In this document: positions 18,623 through 28,124 of the stretch, piece after piece | Layout: each line of letters begins with the position of its first letter | Position numbering within the stretch: position 1 is the stretch's first letter | NCBI GenBank assembly: GCA_025458675.1 | Contig: JALORY010000005.1 | Span: 1 to 40,777 of the forward strand | DNA length: 40,777 bases | Source of the DNA: Gammaproteobacteria bacterium | GTDB taxonomy: Bacteria; Pseudomonadota; Gammaproteobacteria; Chromatiales; Chromatiaceae | Reading direction: 5' to 3' | Translations under genes and position numbers: made by a program | Notes under the pieces: model-generated | Seen by the model: the letters and a program-made list of their open reading frames with translations, nothing else | Told to the model about the DNA's origin: nothing | Databases searched by the model: none

Positions 18623-19755
18623 CAGCGCATCACCGTGTCCGGGTCGGTGATCGCCGCGCGCCAGATCGGCACGATGGTGGCGACGGTGTAGGGAAAGACG
18701 GTGAAGAAGAACAGCGTCGCGAGCTGCAGCCCGTCCACCGTGGGCACGAGCGCGAAGCGGGGGTAGAGGACCGCCCAGCCCTTGAGCACGGGCTCGAAGA
18801 GCGCCGCGTCGGCGAGGAAAACGTGCGCGTAGGCGGCGAGATAGCCGAGCAGGAAGGCGGTGAGCGAGACGATCGCGCCCTCCCAGAACTTCATGCGGAT
18901 GACGTCGCTCGTCTCCCAGCCGATCGCCTTGAGTATGCCGATCTCCCGGCGTTCCTCCGCCGACAGCCCCGAGGCCTTGTCCCAGGCGAACACGACGAAG
19001 GCGAGGATGGCGCCCAGCAGCAGCACCGCCACCACGCCTTGGCGCCAGTTGAAGATCGCGTCGTAGGTCCGCAGCACCTCATCGCGCAGGATCGGCCGGG
19101 TGTCGGGCAGCAGCAGCGTGAGCTTCTCGGCGACCTTGCGCACCTCCTGCGCGTTGCGCACGCGCAGCGCGACGTCGGTGTACTGCCCCGCGGGGATGCC
19201 GAAGAAGGCGCGGAAGAAGGGCTCCGCGACCAGCACGAGGTCGCTGCTCACCAGCTCCGAGCGGGCGTCGAGCAGTCCTGCGACGCGCAGCGTGTGCGCC
19301 TTGCCGTCGCTGCCGCGCAGGGTGAGGTAGTCGCCGGCCGAGAGGCCGCGCGTGCGGGCGATGCCGGCGCCGATGATCGCGTCGCCCGGTGCGATCTCGC
19401 GGTCGGGCGGCACCATGAGCGTGTAGTTCGCCTTCACGGCCGGGTCGTAGAAGTAGCCCCACAGGCGTCCGGCCTTGGTCTGCACCCCGCGCACCTGGCC
19501 GATCCGGGCGATGTGCTCCTCGCCGATCAGGTCGTGCCGCCCGGCGACCATGCGCTGCAGCACGATCTCGGGAGCGCCGGCGAGCACGTGCGCCGCCTCG
19601 TGGCGCAGCGCGTGCGTGTAGAGCATGACCGAGGCGAGCGCGAACACGATGAGCGCGTAGACCAGCAGCAGCCCGAGATTCTTCGCGCGGCGTCGCAGCA
19701 GCGACGCGAGCGTGAAGTCAATCAGGTACTTCTGTCGCTGCAGCCAGATCGGCAT
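18622..19755 (-). CDS. ABC transporter permease, FtsX/MacB-like
   Basis: N-terminal TM, large extracytoplasmic region, C-terminal TMs with EERREIGILKAIGWETSDVIRMKFWEG. Confidence 0.9.
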   Translation of the reverse strand: MPIWLQRQKYLIDFTLASLLRRRAKNLGLLLVYALIVFALASVMLYTHALRHEAAHVLAGAPEIVLQRMVAGRHDLIGEEHIARIGQVRGVQTKAGRLWGYFYDPAVKANYTLMVPPDREIAPGDAIIGAGIARTRGLSAGDYLTLRGSDGKAHTLRVAGLLDARSELVSSDLVLVAEPFFRAFFGIPAGQYTDVALRVRNAQEVRKVAEKLTLLLPDTRPILRDEVLRTYDAIFNWRQGVVAVLLLGAILAFVVFAWDKASGLSAEERREIGILKAIGWETSDVIRMKFWEGAIVSLTAFLLGYLAAYAHVFLADAALFEPVLKGWAVLYPRFALVPTVDGLQLATLFFFTVFPYTVATIVPIWRAAITDPDTVMR

Positions 19756-20050
19756 GGCGGGTCGGGAACAGATGCGCGGGCGGCGCGAGCAGGCTGCCGC
19801 TCGGAAAGTGCTCGAAGGCGAGGGGGTGATCCTGGAAGGCGGTGTGCAGGTCTGCCTGGGAGAGGTGTCGCGTGTAGCGCGCCTCGGTGAACAGGGCGAG
19901 GTCGGTGAGACCGAGCTCCTGCACCAATGCTGCGCTCGTGGCCAACCGCGGCGAGGCCTCGTGCGAGCGCAGCGTCGCGTCCACGAAGGTCAGCGCCGTG
20001 GCGAGCGCCAGCACGGCCATCAGCCAGAGGAAACGGTCGGTGCGGGACAT
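19718..20050 (-). CDS. Small membrane-anchored hypothetical protein of the NosL/ABC cluster
   Basis: MSRTDRFLWLMAVLALATALTFVDA anchor; overlaps the permease start by 38 bp. Confidence 0.55.
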   Translation of the reverse strand: MSRTDRFLWLMAVLALATALTFVDATLRSHEASPRLATSAALVQELGLTDLALFTEARYTRHLSQADLHTAFQDHPLAFEHFPSGSLLAPPAHLFPTRHADLAAATEVPD

Positions 20051-20192
20051 CGAGAGGCGGTCGCCGGTCTCGGAAGCGGAATTGGGCCATTCTCCCGGCG
20101 CACTCCCGGTGCCACATTGATGCACCGCAAGGCCCCATGGGCGGTGCGGGCCGGCGAGCATTAAGATGACCCCACGGATTCTGTGCCGACCC

Positions 20193-20897
20193 ATGCGCCT
20201 CGACCGGTTGTTGAGCCACGTCGCGGGACTGACCCGGTCCCAGGCCCAGCGCGCCGTCCGCGCCGGGCGCGTCGCCGTCGACGGCGCACTGGCCGAAGAC
20301 CCCGCCTGCAAGCTGGGGGACGGGGCAGAGGTCCTGCTCGACGGCGTTCCGGTGGCGAAGCGCGCGCCGCGCTACCTCATGCTCCACAAGCCGGCGGGCT
20401 GCGTCTGCGCGACGACCGACGGCCGGCACCCCACGGTGCTCGACCTGCTGCCCGAGGCCGAGCGGGGCGGCCTCCACGTGGTCGGACGGCTCGACCTCGA
20501 CGTCACCGGCCTCGTGCTGCTGACCGACGACGGGGCCTGGTCGCACCGTGTCACGGCACCCCGGCGCAAGTGCCCGAAGACCTACCTCGCCGGCCTCGCC
20601 GAGGCCATCGACGACGCGGCGCTCGACGCCCTGCGCCGCGGGGTGCGGCTGCGCGGCGAGGAGGAGGACACGCGGGCGGCCGCCATCGAGCGCCTGGCCC
20701 CCGACCACGTGCGCGTCACCGTGACCGAGGGCCGGTACCACCAGGTCAAGCGCATGTTCGCCGCCGTGGGCAACCGGGTGCTGACCCTGCGCCGCGAGCA
20801 GGTCGGGCCGGTTGCCCTGGATCCGGCCCTCGCGCCGGGGGCGTGGCGCGCGCTGACGGCCGACGAGGTCGCGGGGCTGCGTGCCTGCGGGGCCTGA
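20193..20897 (+). CDS. rsuA: 16S rRNA pseudouridine synthase RsuA-like
   Basis: S4-like N-terminus; YLMLHKPAGCVCATTD, VVGRLDLDVTGLVLLTDDG, TEGRYHQVKRMFAAVGNRVLTLRREQVG. Confidence 0.93.
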   Translation: MRLDRLLSHVAGLTRSQAQRAVRAGRVAVDGALAEDPACKLGDGAEVLLDGVPVAKRAPRYLMLHKPAGCVCATTDGRHPTVLDLLPEAERGGLHVVGRLDLDVTGLVLLTDDGAWSHRVTAPRRKCPKTYLAGLAEAIDDAALDALRRGVRLRGEEEDTRAAAIERLAPDHVRVTVTEGRYHQVKRMFAAVGNRVLTLRREQVGPVALDPALAPGAWRALTADEVAGLRACGA

Positions 20898-20986
20898 GCC
20901 CGGCGCCGGGGCAGCGGAAAGATGCGGGTCATGGGGGCTGGGGTATGATGCGCGGCCATTCGCGCCCGCCCCGGAGAAGCCGCCCC

Positions 20987-21787
20987 GTGCACCCCCTCGA
21001 GCTCCGCCGCCCCTTTCGCCTGCTGCAGATCACGGACACGCACTTCTGCGAGCGGCCCGGCGACATCCTCGCAAGCCGCGTCGACACCGACGCGAGCCTG
21101 CGGCGCGTGCTCGATACGCTCCACTATCACGAGCACGGCTGCGACGACGTGATCGTCACCGGAGACCTCGCGCAGGACCCGACCGAGTCGGCCTACCTGC
21201 GGCTGCGGCAGACCCTGAACGCCTACCCCTTCAGCTTCCACTGCCTGCCGGGCAATCACGACGACGCCGACCTGCTCCTGCGCACGCTGCCGGGCGGCAA
21301 CGTCGCCTGCCCCAAGGTACTGGTGCGCCACGACTGGGTCCTGCTGCTGCTCGACAGCTCTGTCCTGAACGAGCCATGGGGACACCTCGCGGCGGAGGAG
21401 CTCGCCCTGGTGGACGAGACGCTGTCGCGCCACCCGGCGCCGCACGCGCTCGTCTTCTTCCACCACCACCCGGTGCCGGTCGGCAGCCCCTGGATCGATC
21501 GCATCGCCCTGCGCAACGCCGACGCGCTGTTCGCCACGCTGGACCGTCACGCCGCCAAGGTGCGCGGCGTCGTCTTCGGCCACGTGCACCAGGAGTTCGC
21601 GGCCGAGCGTGCGGGCGTGCGGCTGCTCGGTGCGCCGGCGACCTGCATCCAGTTCGCGACTCGCACCGAGCGCCTCGAGCTGGACTCGTTGCCGCCCGGC
21701 TACCGCTGGCTGGATCTGCACGCTGACGGCCGGATCGAGACCGGCGTGTGCTTCCTCGAGGACGAGGCGCTGCGCGCCACGGCCTGA
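20987..21787 (+). CDS. cpdA: Metallophosphoesterase, CpdA-like cAMP phosphodiesterase
   Basis: LLQITDTHF, VIVTGDLAQD, LPGNHDD, FFHHHPVPVG, GHVHQEF. Confidence 0.88.
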   Translation: MHPLELRRPFRLLQITDTHFCERPGDILASRVDTDASLRRVLDTLHYHEHGCDDVIVTGDLAQDPTESAYLRLRQTLNAYPFSFHCLPGNHDDADLLLRTLPGGNVACPKVLVRHDWVLLLLDSSVLNEPWGHLAAEELALVDETLSRHPAPHALVFFHHHPVPVGSPWIDRIALRNADALFATLDRHAAKVRGVVFGHVHQEFAAERAGVRLLGAPATCIQFATRTERLELDSLPPGYRWLDLHADGRIETGVCFLEDEALRATA

Positions 21788-21841
21788 TCGCCGGACACGA
21801 GGGCGCATGCGCCCGCGCGGCGGCAGGCGTAAATTGATCGC

Positions 21842-22642
21842 GTGATGGACGCCTCGCCTGCCATTCGCACCCTCCCGGCCCGGGCGACGCTCGTCGCGCA
21901 CCGGCTCGACCTGCGCCGGCTGCAGCAGGTCCAGCCGCTCGCGACGACCCCGCTGACGGTCGAAGTCGCAGGGGGGGGTGTGGCGATGCTCTTCCGCTTC
22001 GGGGCCGTCGTGTTCTTCGGCGTCGCACCGATGGAGGAGGCGTCCTTCCTCGAGAAGCTCGCGCCCTTCGCGGTGGAGCCGCTCACCCAGCCCGAGGTCG
22101 AGGCGCTGGATATCGTGGTCGACCCGGGCCGCCCCGAGGGCCTCGACCAGTCCGGCCTCTACCTGCCCGACGCCGACCTGCCGCGCCTGCAGGTGGTCGC
22201 GGACATCCTCGCCAAGAGCGTGCTGCTCGCGGAGCAGGAGGCGCGCGTCGCGAGCGCCTTCGACCGCGTCGAGCCGCTCGCCGAGCAGCTCCAGCGCGGC
22301 GGCCGCGGCACGGGCAGCAACGTCGAGCTGACCCGTCACATCGGCGAGATCCTGCTGATCCAGCACCGAACGGTCGGCCGCGCCGAGGTGGGCGACAAGC
22401 CCGACATCCTCTGGGAGCGCACCGACCTCGAGCGGCTCTTCCAGCGCCTCGACGCCGAGTACGAGCTCGGCGAACGCCGCCAGGCGCTCGAGCAGAAGCT
22501 CGAGCTGATCGGCGACACGGCGCAGACCCTGCTCGACCTGCTGCACAACCGCCGCAGCCTGCGCGTCGAGTGGTACATCGTCATCCTCATCGTGGTCGAG
22601 ATCGTTCTCACGCTGTATGAGCTCTTCGTCCGCGCGCACTAG
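21842..22642 (+). CDS. RMD1/YagE (DUF155) family protein
   Basis: LADILAKSVLLAEQE-type motif (DILAKSVLLAEQEARV), LIQHRTVGRAEVGDKPDILWERTDLERLF, C-terminal TM. Confidence 0.85.
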   Translation: MMDASPAIRTLPARATLVAHRLDLRRLQQVQPLATTPLTVEVAGGGVAMLFRFGAVVFFGVAPMEEASFLEKLAPFAVEPLTQPEVEALDIVVDPGRPEGLDQSGLYLPDADLPRLQVVADILAKSVLLAEQEARVASAFDRVEPLAEQLQRGGRGTGSNVELTRHIGEILLIQHRTVGRAEVGDKPDILWERTDLERLFQRLDAEYELGERRQALEQKLELIGDTAQTLLDLLHNRRSLRVEWYIVILIVVEIVLTLYELFVRAH

Positions 22643-23774
22643 ACCCGCCACGGCGGTGCCGACCGTCCGGCCCGCCGGTCTCGACGACCTCGACGGCCTC
22701 GTCGAGATCGAGAATCGCTGCTTCGACACCGACCGGCTGTCGCGCCGCAACTTCCGCCACCTCCTCACGCGTGGCCGCGCGGCCACGCTGGTCGCAGAGC
22801 GGGCCGGCGCCGTGCTCGGCTACGTGCTGGTGCTGTTCAGCCACGGCACCTCGATGGCCCGCGTCTACTCGATCGCCGTGGACCCCGCCGCCGCCCGGCG
22901 CGGCGTCGGCGCGCTGCTCATGGGCGCGGCGGAGCAGGCCGCGCGCGATCAGGACTGCAGCGAGCTGCGCCTCGAGGTGCGCAAGGACAACGCCGCCGCC
23001 ATCCGGCTGTACGAGTCCCTGGGCTACCGCCGCTTCGGCGTGCTGGCCGACTACTACGAGGACCACGCGGACGCCGTCCGCTACCACCGCTCGCTCGCCC
23101 CGCAGCTGGGCCTCGGCATGGTGCGCGTGCCCTACTACGCGCAGACGCTCGACTTCACCTGCGGGCCCGCGGCGCTGATGATGGCGATGGGAGCGCACGA
23201 GCCGTCGATGCCGCTCGACCGCAAGCTCGAGCTGCGGCTCTGGCGCGAGGCGACGACGATCTTCATGACCTCGGGGCACGGCGGCTGCGGGCCCTACGGC
23301 CTCGCGCTCGCCGCCCACCACCGCGGCTTCGCCGTCGAGGTCTACGTCAACGCGCGCCGCACGCTGCTGTCGGCCACGGTGCGCAGCCGCGAGAAGCGTG
23401 AAGTCATGCGCCTCGTGCAGGAGGACATGATCGAGGAGCTCGACCGGCTCGGCGTGCCGATCCACCACCGCACCGTGCAGCCCGACGAGCTCGAGCGGCT
23501 GTTCGTGGGGGGCGGCATCCCGCTGGTGCTGATCAGCTCCTACCGGATCTACAAGGAGAAGTTCCCGCACTGGGTGGTGATCACCGGCTTCGAGCAGCGC
23601 TACATCTACATGCACGACCCGTTCGTGGACGAGGAGGAGGGCGAGTCGATCGCCGACTGCATCAACATGCCGGTGCTGCGGCGCGAGTTCGCCGCGATGG
23701 CGCGTTTCGGTCGTGCCAACCTGCGCGCGCTGGTGGTGATCTACCCGAAGTGGACGGAGAAGGCCGGTGGCTGA
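22617..23774 (+). CDS. GNAT acetyltransferase fused to C39-like peptidase (DUF3335-type)
   Basis: RimI-like VYSIAVDPAARRGVGALL-type region and RLYESLGYRRFGVLADYY; then DFTCGPAALMMAMGA, FMTSGHGGCGPYGLALAAHHRGF, HWVVITGF. Confidence 0.9.
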   Translation: MSSSSARTRPATAVPTVRPAGLDDLDGLVEIENRCFDTDRLSRRNFRHLLTRGRAATLVAERAGAVLGYVLVLFSHGTSMARVYSIAVDPAAARRGVGALLMGAAEQAARDQDCSELRLEVRKDNAAAIRLYESLGYRRFGVLADYYEDHADAVRYHRSLAPQLGLGMVRVPYYAQTLDFTCGPAALMMAMGAHEPSMPLDRKLELRLWREATTIFMTSGHGGCGPYGLALAAHHRGFAVEVYVNARRTLLSATVRSREKREVMRLVQEDMIEELDRLGVPIHHRTVQPDELERLFVGGGIPLVLISSYRIYKEKFPHWVVITGFEQRYIYMHDPFVDEEEGESIADCINMPVLRREFAAMARFGRANLRALVVIYPKWTEKAGG

Positions 23775-25224
23775 CGTCGTTGTGCTCGTCGAGAAGGCCG
23801 CGGACTGGCGGCCGGAGTTTCCCGCGGTGCGGCTCGCGACCGCGCGGGAGTACCTGACCGAGCCGAGCTTCGCGGACCGCGGCGGCCTCATGGTGATCAA
23901 CCTGTGCCGCAGCCAGCAGTACCAGAGCACCGGCTACTACTGCTCGCTGCTCGGCGAGGCGCGCGGCCACCGCGTGATCCCCTCGGTGCGAACCGGGCAG
24001 GACCTGCGCCGCCCCGCCGCGTTCGCGCCGCGCTACGGGCTCGACGCCCCGGTCCGCCGCTTCCTCCGGGGCCTCGAGAGCGACCGCTACCGGCTCGAGG
24101 TGTACTTCGGCGACACGACCGAGCCCGCGTTCGAGGATCTCGCGCGCGAGGTGTTCGACACCTTCCGCGCGCCGCTCCTGCGCGTCGAGTTCCGGCGCGA
24201 GGGCAACTGGCGCATCCACGCCGTGCACGTCCAGTCGCTGCACCGGCTGCCCGCATCGGGGCGCGAGGCCTTCGGCGCGGCGCTCTCCAAATACCTCGCC
24301 CGGCGCTGGCGCGAGCCGCCGAGCCCCCGGCGCTACCGCTACGACCTCGCGATCCTGCACGACCCCGAGGAGACGATGCCGCCGTCGAACCGGCGCGCGA
24401 TCAAACGCTTCATCGAAGCGGGGCGGAAGGCGGGCATCGACTCCGAGCTCATCACCCGCCGCGACTTCGCGAAGCTCGCCGAGTTCGACGGCCTGTTCAT
24501 CCGGGTCACGACGCAGGTGAACCACTACAGCTACCGGTTCGCGCGGCGGGCGGAGCGCGAGGGCATGGTCGTGATCGACGACCCGCTCTCGATCCTGCGG
24601 TGCAGCAACAAGGTCTACCTGGCCGAGCTGCTGCGCCGCAACCGCATCCCGACCCCGCCCTCGGTGGTCCTCGCCCCGGGCGGGCTGGACGCGGCCGAAC
24701 AGGTCTGCGGCTATCCGGTGGTGCTCAAGGTGCCGGACGGCTCCTTCTCGCGCGGGGTGTTCAAGGCGGAGAGCCCGCAGCAGCTCGAGGCGAGGGCGCG
24801 CGAGATGTTCGAGCACTCGGAGCTCATCCTGGCGCAGGCCTTCACCTACACGGACTTCGACTGGCGCGTCGGCGTCCTCAACCGCGAGCCGCTCTACGTC
24901 TCGCAGTACTTCATGGCGAAGCGGCACTGGCAGATCGTCAAGCACGGTTCCACCGGCTCGCGGCTGGCGGGCGGCTCGACGACGATGCGGGTGGAGGACG
25001 CGCCGCCCGAGGTGGTGAAGACCGCGCTCAAGGCCGCGAACCTGATCGGCGACGGGTTCTACGGCGTCGACCTCAAGCAGTCGCCCGACGGCACCGTGGT
25101 GGTCATCGAGGTGAACGACAACCCGAGCATCGACGCGGGCGTGGAGGACGAGGTGCTGGGCGACCGGCTCTACGAGCGGGTGATGCAGGAGTTCCTGCGC
25201 CGCCTCAGTGATATTTCTCCGTGA
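23767..25224 (+). CDS. RimK-like ATP-grasp ligase with N-terminal RLAN domain
   Basis: MVINLCRSQQYQSTGYYCSLLGEARGHRVIPSV; ATP-grasp region YPVVLKVPDGSFSRGVFKAES...GVDLKQSPDGTVVVIEVNDNPSIDAG. Confidence 0.92.
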   Translation: MADVVVLVEKAADWRPEFPAVRLATAREYLTEPSFADRGGLMVINLCRSQQYQSTGYYCSLLGEARGHRVIPSVRTGQDLRRPAAFAPRYGLDAPVRRFLRGLESDRYRLEVYFGDTTEPAFEDLAREVFDTFRAPLLRVEFRREGNWRIHAVHVQSLHRLPASGREAFGAALSKYLARRWREPPSPRRYRYDLAILHDPEETMPPSNRRAIKRFIEAGRKAGIDSELITRRDFAKLAEFDGLFIRVTTQVNHYSYRFARRAEREGMVVIDDPLSILRCSNKVYLAELLRRNRIPTPPSVVLAPGGLDAAEQVCGYPVVLKVPDGSFSRGVFKAESPQQLEARAREMFEHSELILAQAFTYTDFDWRVGVLNREPLYVSQYFMAKRHWQIVKHGSTGSRLAGGSTTMRVEDAPPEVVKTALKAANLIGDGFYGVDLKQSPDGTVVVIEVNDNPSIDAGVEDEVLGDRLYERVMQEFLRRLSDISP

Positions 25225-25951
25225 TGACGTGACCGGGCTCGCGGCGCCGGTGCCGCCTGAGCCCGCGTGCCTCGAGCGCCTTGAGCGAGTCGGCGATGAG
25301 CCCGGAGTTGCCGCACACCATGACGTTGGAGGTCTCCGGCGAGAGCGGGAGGCCGGCGCGCTCCTCGAGACGGCCGTCGGCGATGGCGTCGGGAATACGC
25401 CCGGTCAGGGCGAAGTCGGTGGCCTCGCGGCTCACGAAGGGCACGAAGCGGAACTGCCCTGGGTGCGCGGCTTCCAGGGCGCCGAACAGGTCGCGGTAGG
25501 CGAGGTCGGCGGCACGGCGCGCCGCGTGCACCACCACGATCCGTTCGAAGCGCCGCCATGGCGCCTCGGTCCGCAGGATCGAGACGAAGGGCCCCACCCC
25601 CGTGCCGGAGGCGAGCAGCCAGAGGTGCGGTCGGTCGGGCACCTCGGCGAGCGTGAGGAAGCCGTTCGGTTCGGCCACCACCCACAGCCGGTCGCCCGCC
25701 TCCATGGCCGCGAGCCGCGGGGTCAGCGGGCCCTCGGGCACCGTGTTGAAGTGGATCTCGACCAGCGGGTCGGTCGGCGCGTTGACGTAGGAATACGCGC
25801 GCCCGACGCGCTCGCCGTCGATGTCCAGAGCGATCTTGGTGAACTGCCCGGCCTCGAATCCCGCCACCGGCGCGTCGATCCGCACCGAGTAGAGCTCGTC
25901 GTTCCAGCGGATCTTCTCGACCACCTTCCCCTCGACCCAGGTCTGCATCAC
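25205..25951 (-). CDS. fpr: Ferredoxin--NADP reductase
   Basis: GQFTKIALDIDGERVGRAYSYVNAP, WLLASGTGVGPFVSILR, NVMVCGNSGLIADSLKALEARGLRRH; convergent 20-bp overlap with the RLAN gene. Confidence 0.92.
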   Translation of the reverse strand: MMQTWVEGKVVEKIRWNDELYSVRIDAPVAGFEAGQFTKIALDIDGERVGRAYSYVNAPTDPLVEIHFNTVPEGPLTPRLAAMEAGDRLWVVAEPNGFLTLAEVPDRPHLWLLASGTGVGPFVSILRTEAPWRRFERIVVVHAARRAADLAYRDLFGALEAAHPGQFRFVPFVSREATDFALTGRIPDAIADGRLEERAGLPLSPETSNVMVCGNSGLIADSLKALEARGLRRHRRREPGHVITEKYH

Positions 25952-26002
25952 ACGAGCTCCCGCCGAATCAGGCTAGGGGAGATGGGGCCGGGGGCGGCGG
26001 CT

Positions 26003-26473
26003 TCAACCCTGGCCGGCGCGCTCGTCGCCCGCGGCGTCCACGGGGGGCTCGCCGCCCATCGCCGCCACGGCCCAGCCCAGCACCCGCCGCAGGCGCGTGT
26101 TGAGCAGGGCGTGGGCCCGCGCTGCGGTCACCCAGCGGTATTCGTGGTGCTCGGGCCGGCCGAGGTCGGGGTTGATGCCGAGCGTCACGTGCGGGCTCGG
26201 CGTGCGCGCGACGTAGTAGCGTGCGACCTTGCCGTGCGCGTAGGGCTCCGTCTCGCAGAAGCCCTCGCCCCAAGGAAAGTCGAGCTCGCCGATGCCCGCC
26301 TCCTCGCGGGTCTCGCGCAGCGCCGCGTTGAGCGGGCTCTCGCCCTGTTCCACGTGACCCTTCGGGAAGTCCCAGTAACGATAGCTGCGCAGCAGCAGAA
26401 AGCGCGGGCCCAGCGCCGTCTCGCGCACCACGATCACGCCTGCCGACAGGTTGGGGCTCGCGCCGTCGCTCAC
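26003..26473 (-). CDS. Nudix hydrolase
   Basis: FPKGHVEQGESPLNAALRETREEAGI Nudix box; GTG start overlaps upstream stop. Confidence 0.9.
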   Translation of the reverse strand: MSDGASPNLSAGVIVVRETALGPRFLLLRSYRYWDFPKGHVEQGESPLNAALRETREEAGIGELDFPWGEGFCETEPYAHGKVARYYVARTPSPHVTLGINPDLGRPEHHEYRWVTAARAHALLNTRLRRVLGWAVAAMGGEPPVDAAGDERAGQG

Positions 26474-27153
26474 GGCTTGCGGAACCTCAGGAAAAAACTC
26501 TCGCGCAGCAGCGGCTCTTCGCCTGCGTAGCGGAAGCCGGCGAGCTCGACCTCGTGGATCACCTGCTCGCGCCCGGCCCGGACGTGGTGCAGCACCCACG
26601 CGCTCGCGACCTCCGGGTCGCGCCGGAAATCGACGATCACCAGCTCGCCCGCCGGACGGAGCGCCTCGTGGATCGAGCGCAGCATGTCCGCGGGGTGCTC
26701 GAAGTGGTGGTAGGTGTCGGCGACGAAGACGAGGTCCACGCTGCCCGGCGGCAGGAGCGTCGAACGCTGCGTGTTGACGATGCCCTGCACGTTCTGGAGG
26801 CCCAGCGCGCGCGCGCGGTCCTCGATCGCCCGGACGAAGGTCGACGCGACGTCGACCGCGTAGACCCGTCCGCCGGGCGCCACCGCGCGGGCGAACAGCT
26901 CCGTGTAGAGACCCGTGCCGGCGCCGACGTCGGCCACGCGCATCCCGGGCTGCAGCGCCAGCGCCGCCAGCACCGCCTGGCGGCGGTCGTAGAGCTCCCG
27001 GCCAGGCCGCTCGAAGGCCTCGACCCAACGCCCGTGGTCCGGGGAGGCGAACGGTGCGTTGACGTGCGGGTCGGCGCCCGGCGCCATCGCGGCCGCCCGG
27101 CCCGCGGCGAGCAGCAGCGCGAGGAGCGGCAGGATCCGGCAGCGCGAGGTCAT
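26470..27153 (-). CDS. SAM-dependent methyltransferase with signal peptide-like N-terminus
   Basis: MTSRCRILPLLALLLAAGRAAAMAPG, then RVADVGAGTGLYTELFARAV, VDLVFVADTYHHFEHPADMLRSIHEALRPAGELVIVDF. Confidence 0.85.
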   Translation of the reverse strand: MTSRCRILPLLALLLAAGRAAAMAPGADPHVNAPFASPDHGRWVEAFERPGRELYDRRQAVLAALALQPGMRVADVGAGTGLYTELFARAVAPGGRVYAVDVASTFVRAIEDRARALGLQNVQGIVNTQRSTLLPPGSVDLVFVADTYHHFEHPADMLRSIHEALRPAGELVIVDFRRDPEVASAWVLHHVRAGREQVIHEVELAGFRYAGEEPLLRESFFLRFRKP

Positions 27154-27250
27154 GGGCTCGGGTCGGGGCGGAGACGGCGTCGGGTGGCCCGCCATCTATA
27201 CGATGCCGTCGCAGACCTGGCAACGCCGCCCGCACGGGCCGGATCGCCGC

Positions 27251-27982
27251 TCACGACGCCTCCCGCGTGCGGACGATCCCGGCGAAGCGGCGCAGCACCG
27301 ACGCGCTCTCGGGCGTGGGCGGCAGCGCGGCGCACAGCGCGTCGGCGTCGCGCCCGAGGGTCGCGAGCAGCGGCCGGAACAGGTCCACGTAGGCCGGCAT
27401 GATGGCCGCCTCGAATTCCGGGTGGAACTGCACGCCCCAGGCGCTGCCGAGGCGGAAGGCCTGGTGCGCCTCGAGGGCGCTGCGCGCGAGCAGGGTGGCG
27501 CCGGGCGGGAGCCGGCTCGCCGCCTGGCGGTGGCTCACGCAGCCGGGGAACCGCGCCGGCAGGCCGCCGAGGAGCGGGTCGTCGCCGGCGGCGCCGAGCA
27601 GCTCCACGTCGACGACCCCGACCTCGACGCCGTGCGGGCTCCATCCGGCCGCGCCGCCCAGGGCCTGCGCGAGCAGCTGGTGGCCGAAGCAGATGCCGAG
27701 GACAGGCCGCTCCGCGGCCGCGGCGGCGCGCAGCCAGGTCGCGGTCGACTGCATCCAGGGCGTTCTGTCCGTGACCATCGCCGCCGAGCCCGTGACCACG
27801 GCCCCCGCGATCTCTGCGGGCGGGGGCAGCGCCGCGCCCTGGTGCACCGGCACGATCGCCGCCCGCTCGGCGGACCAGCCCATGCCGGCGAGGATCCAGT
27901 CCTCGTAGTCCCCGGCGACGAAGGCGAGGGCCGGCGGCTTGGTCCCGGTCTTGACGATGACGAGTGGCGGTTCGTTGGCCAT
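27251..27982 (-). CDS. Class I glutamine amidotransferase (GMP synthase glutaminase-like)
   Basis: [39 protein letters not shown]. Confidence 0.9.
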   Translation of the reverse strand: MANEPPLVIVKTGTKPPALAFVAGDYEDWILAGMGWSAERAAIVPVHQGAALPPPAEIAGAVVTGSAAMVTDRTPWMQSTATWLRAAAAAERPVLGICFGHQLLAQALGGAAGWSPHGVEVGVVDVELLGAAGDDPLLGGLPARFPGCVSHRQAASRLPPGATLLARSALEAHQAFRLGSAWGVQFHPEFEAAIMPAYVDLFRPLLATLGRDADALCAALPPTPESASVLRRFAGIVRTREAS

Positions 27983-28124
27983 GGGCGGCGTTTCCGCGGG
28001 GGGAAGACGGGCTCGCAGGGCGGGTCGCCGTCACGCCGGCGTGCTTGAAAAGCGCCGGCCGGACCAGCATCTTACCGCGGCGGCGTGGCCGCATCGCTCA
28101 CGCGTTCAGAGGGCAATTCGCATC

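Noticed and set aside
14444-20050. Calling this a nos (denitrification) operon
   Set aside because: NosL and ABC genes are present but nosZ, nosR and nosD are not.
22608-24945. Long minus ORFs opposite the GNAT-C39 and RLAN genes
   Set aside because: Low-complexity His/Arg/Val-rich shadows of strongly supported plus-strand genes.
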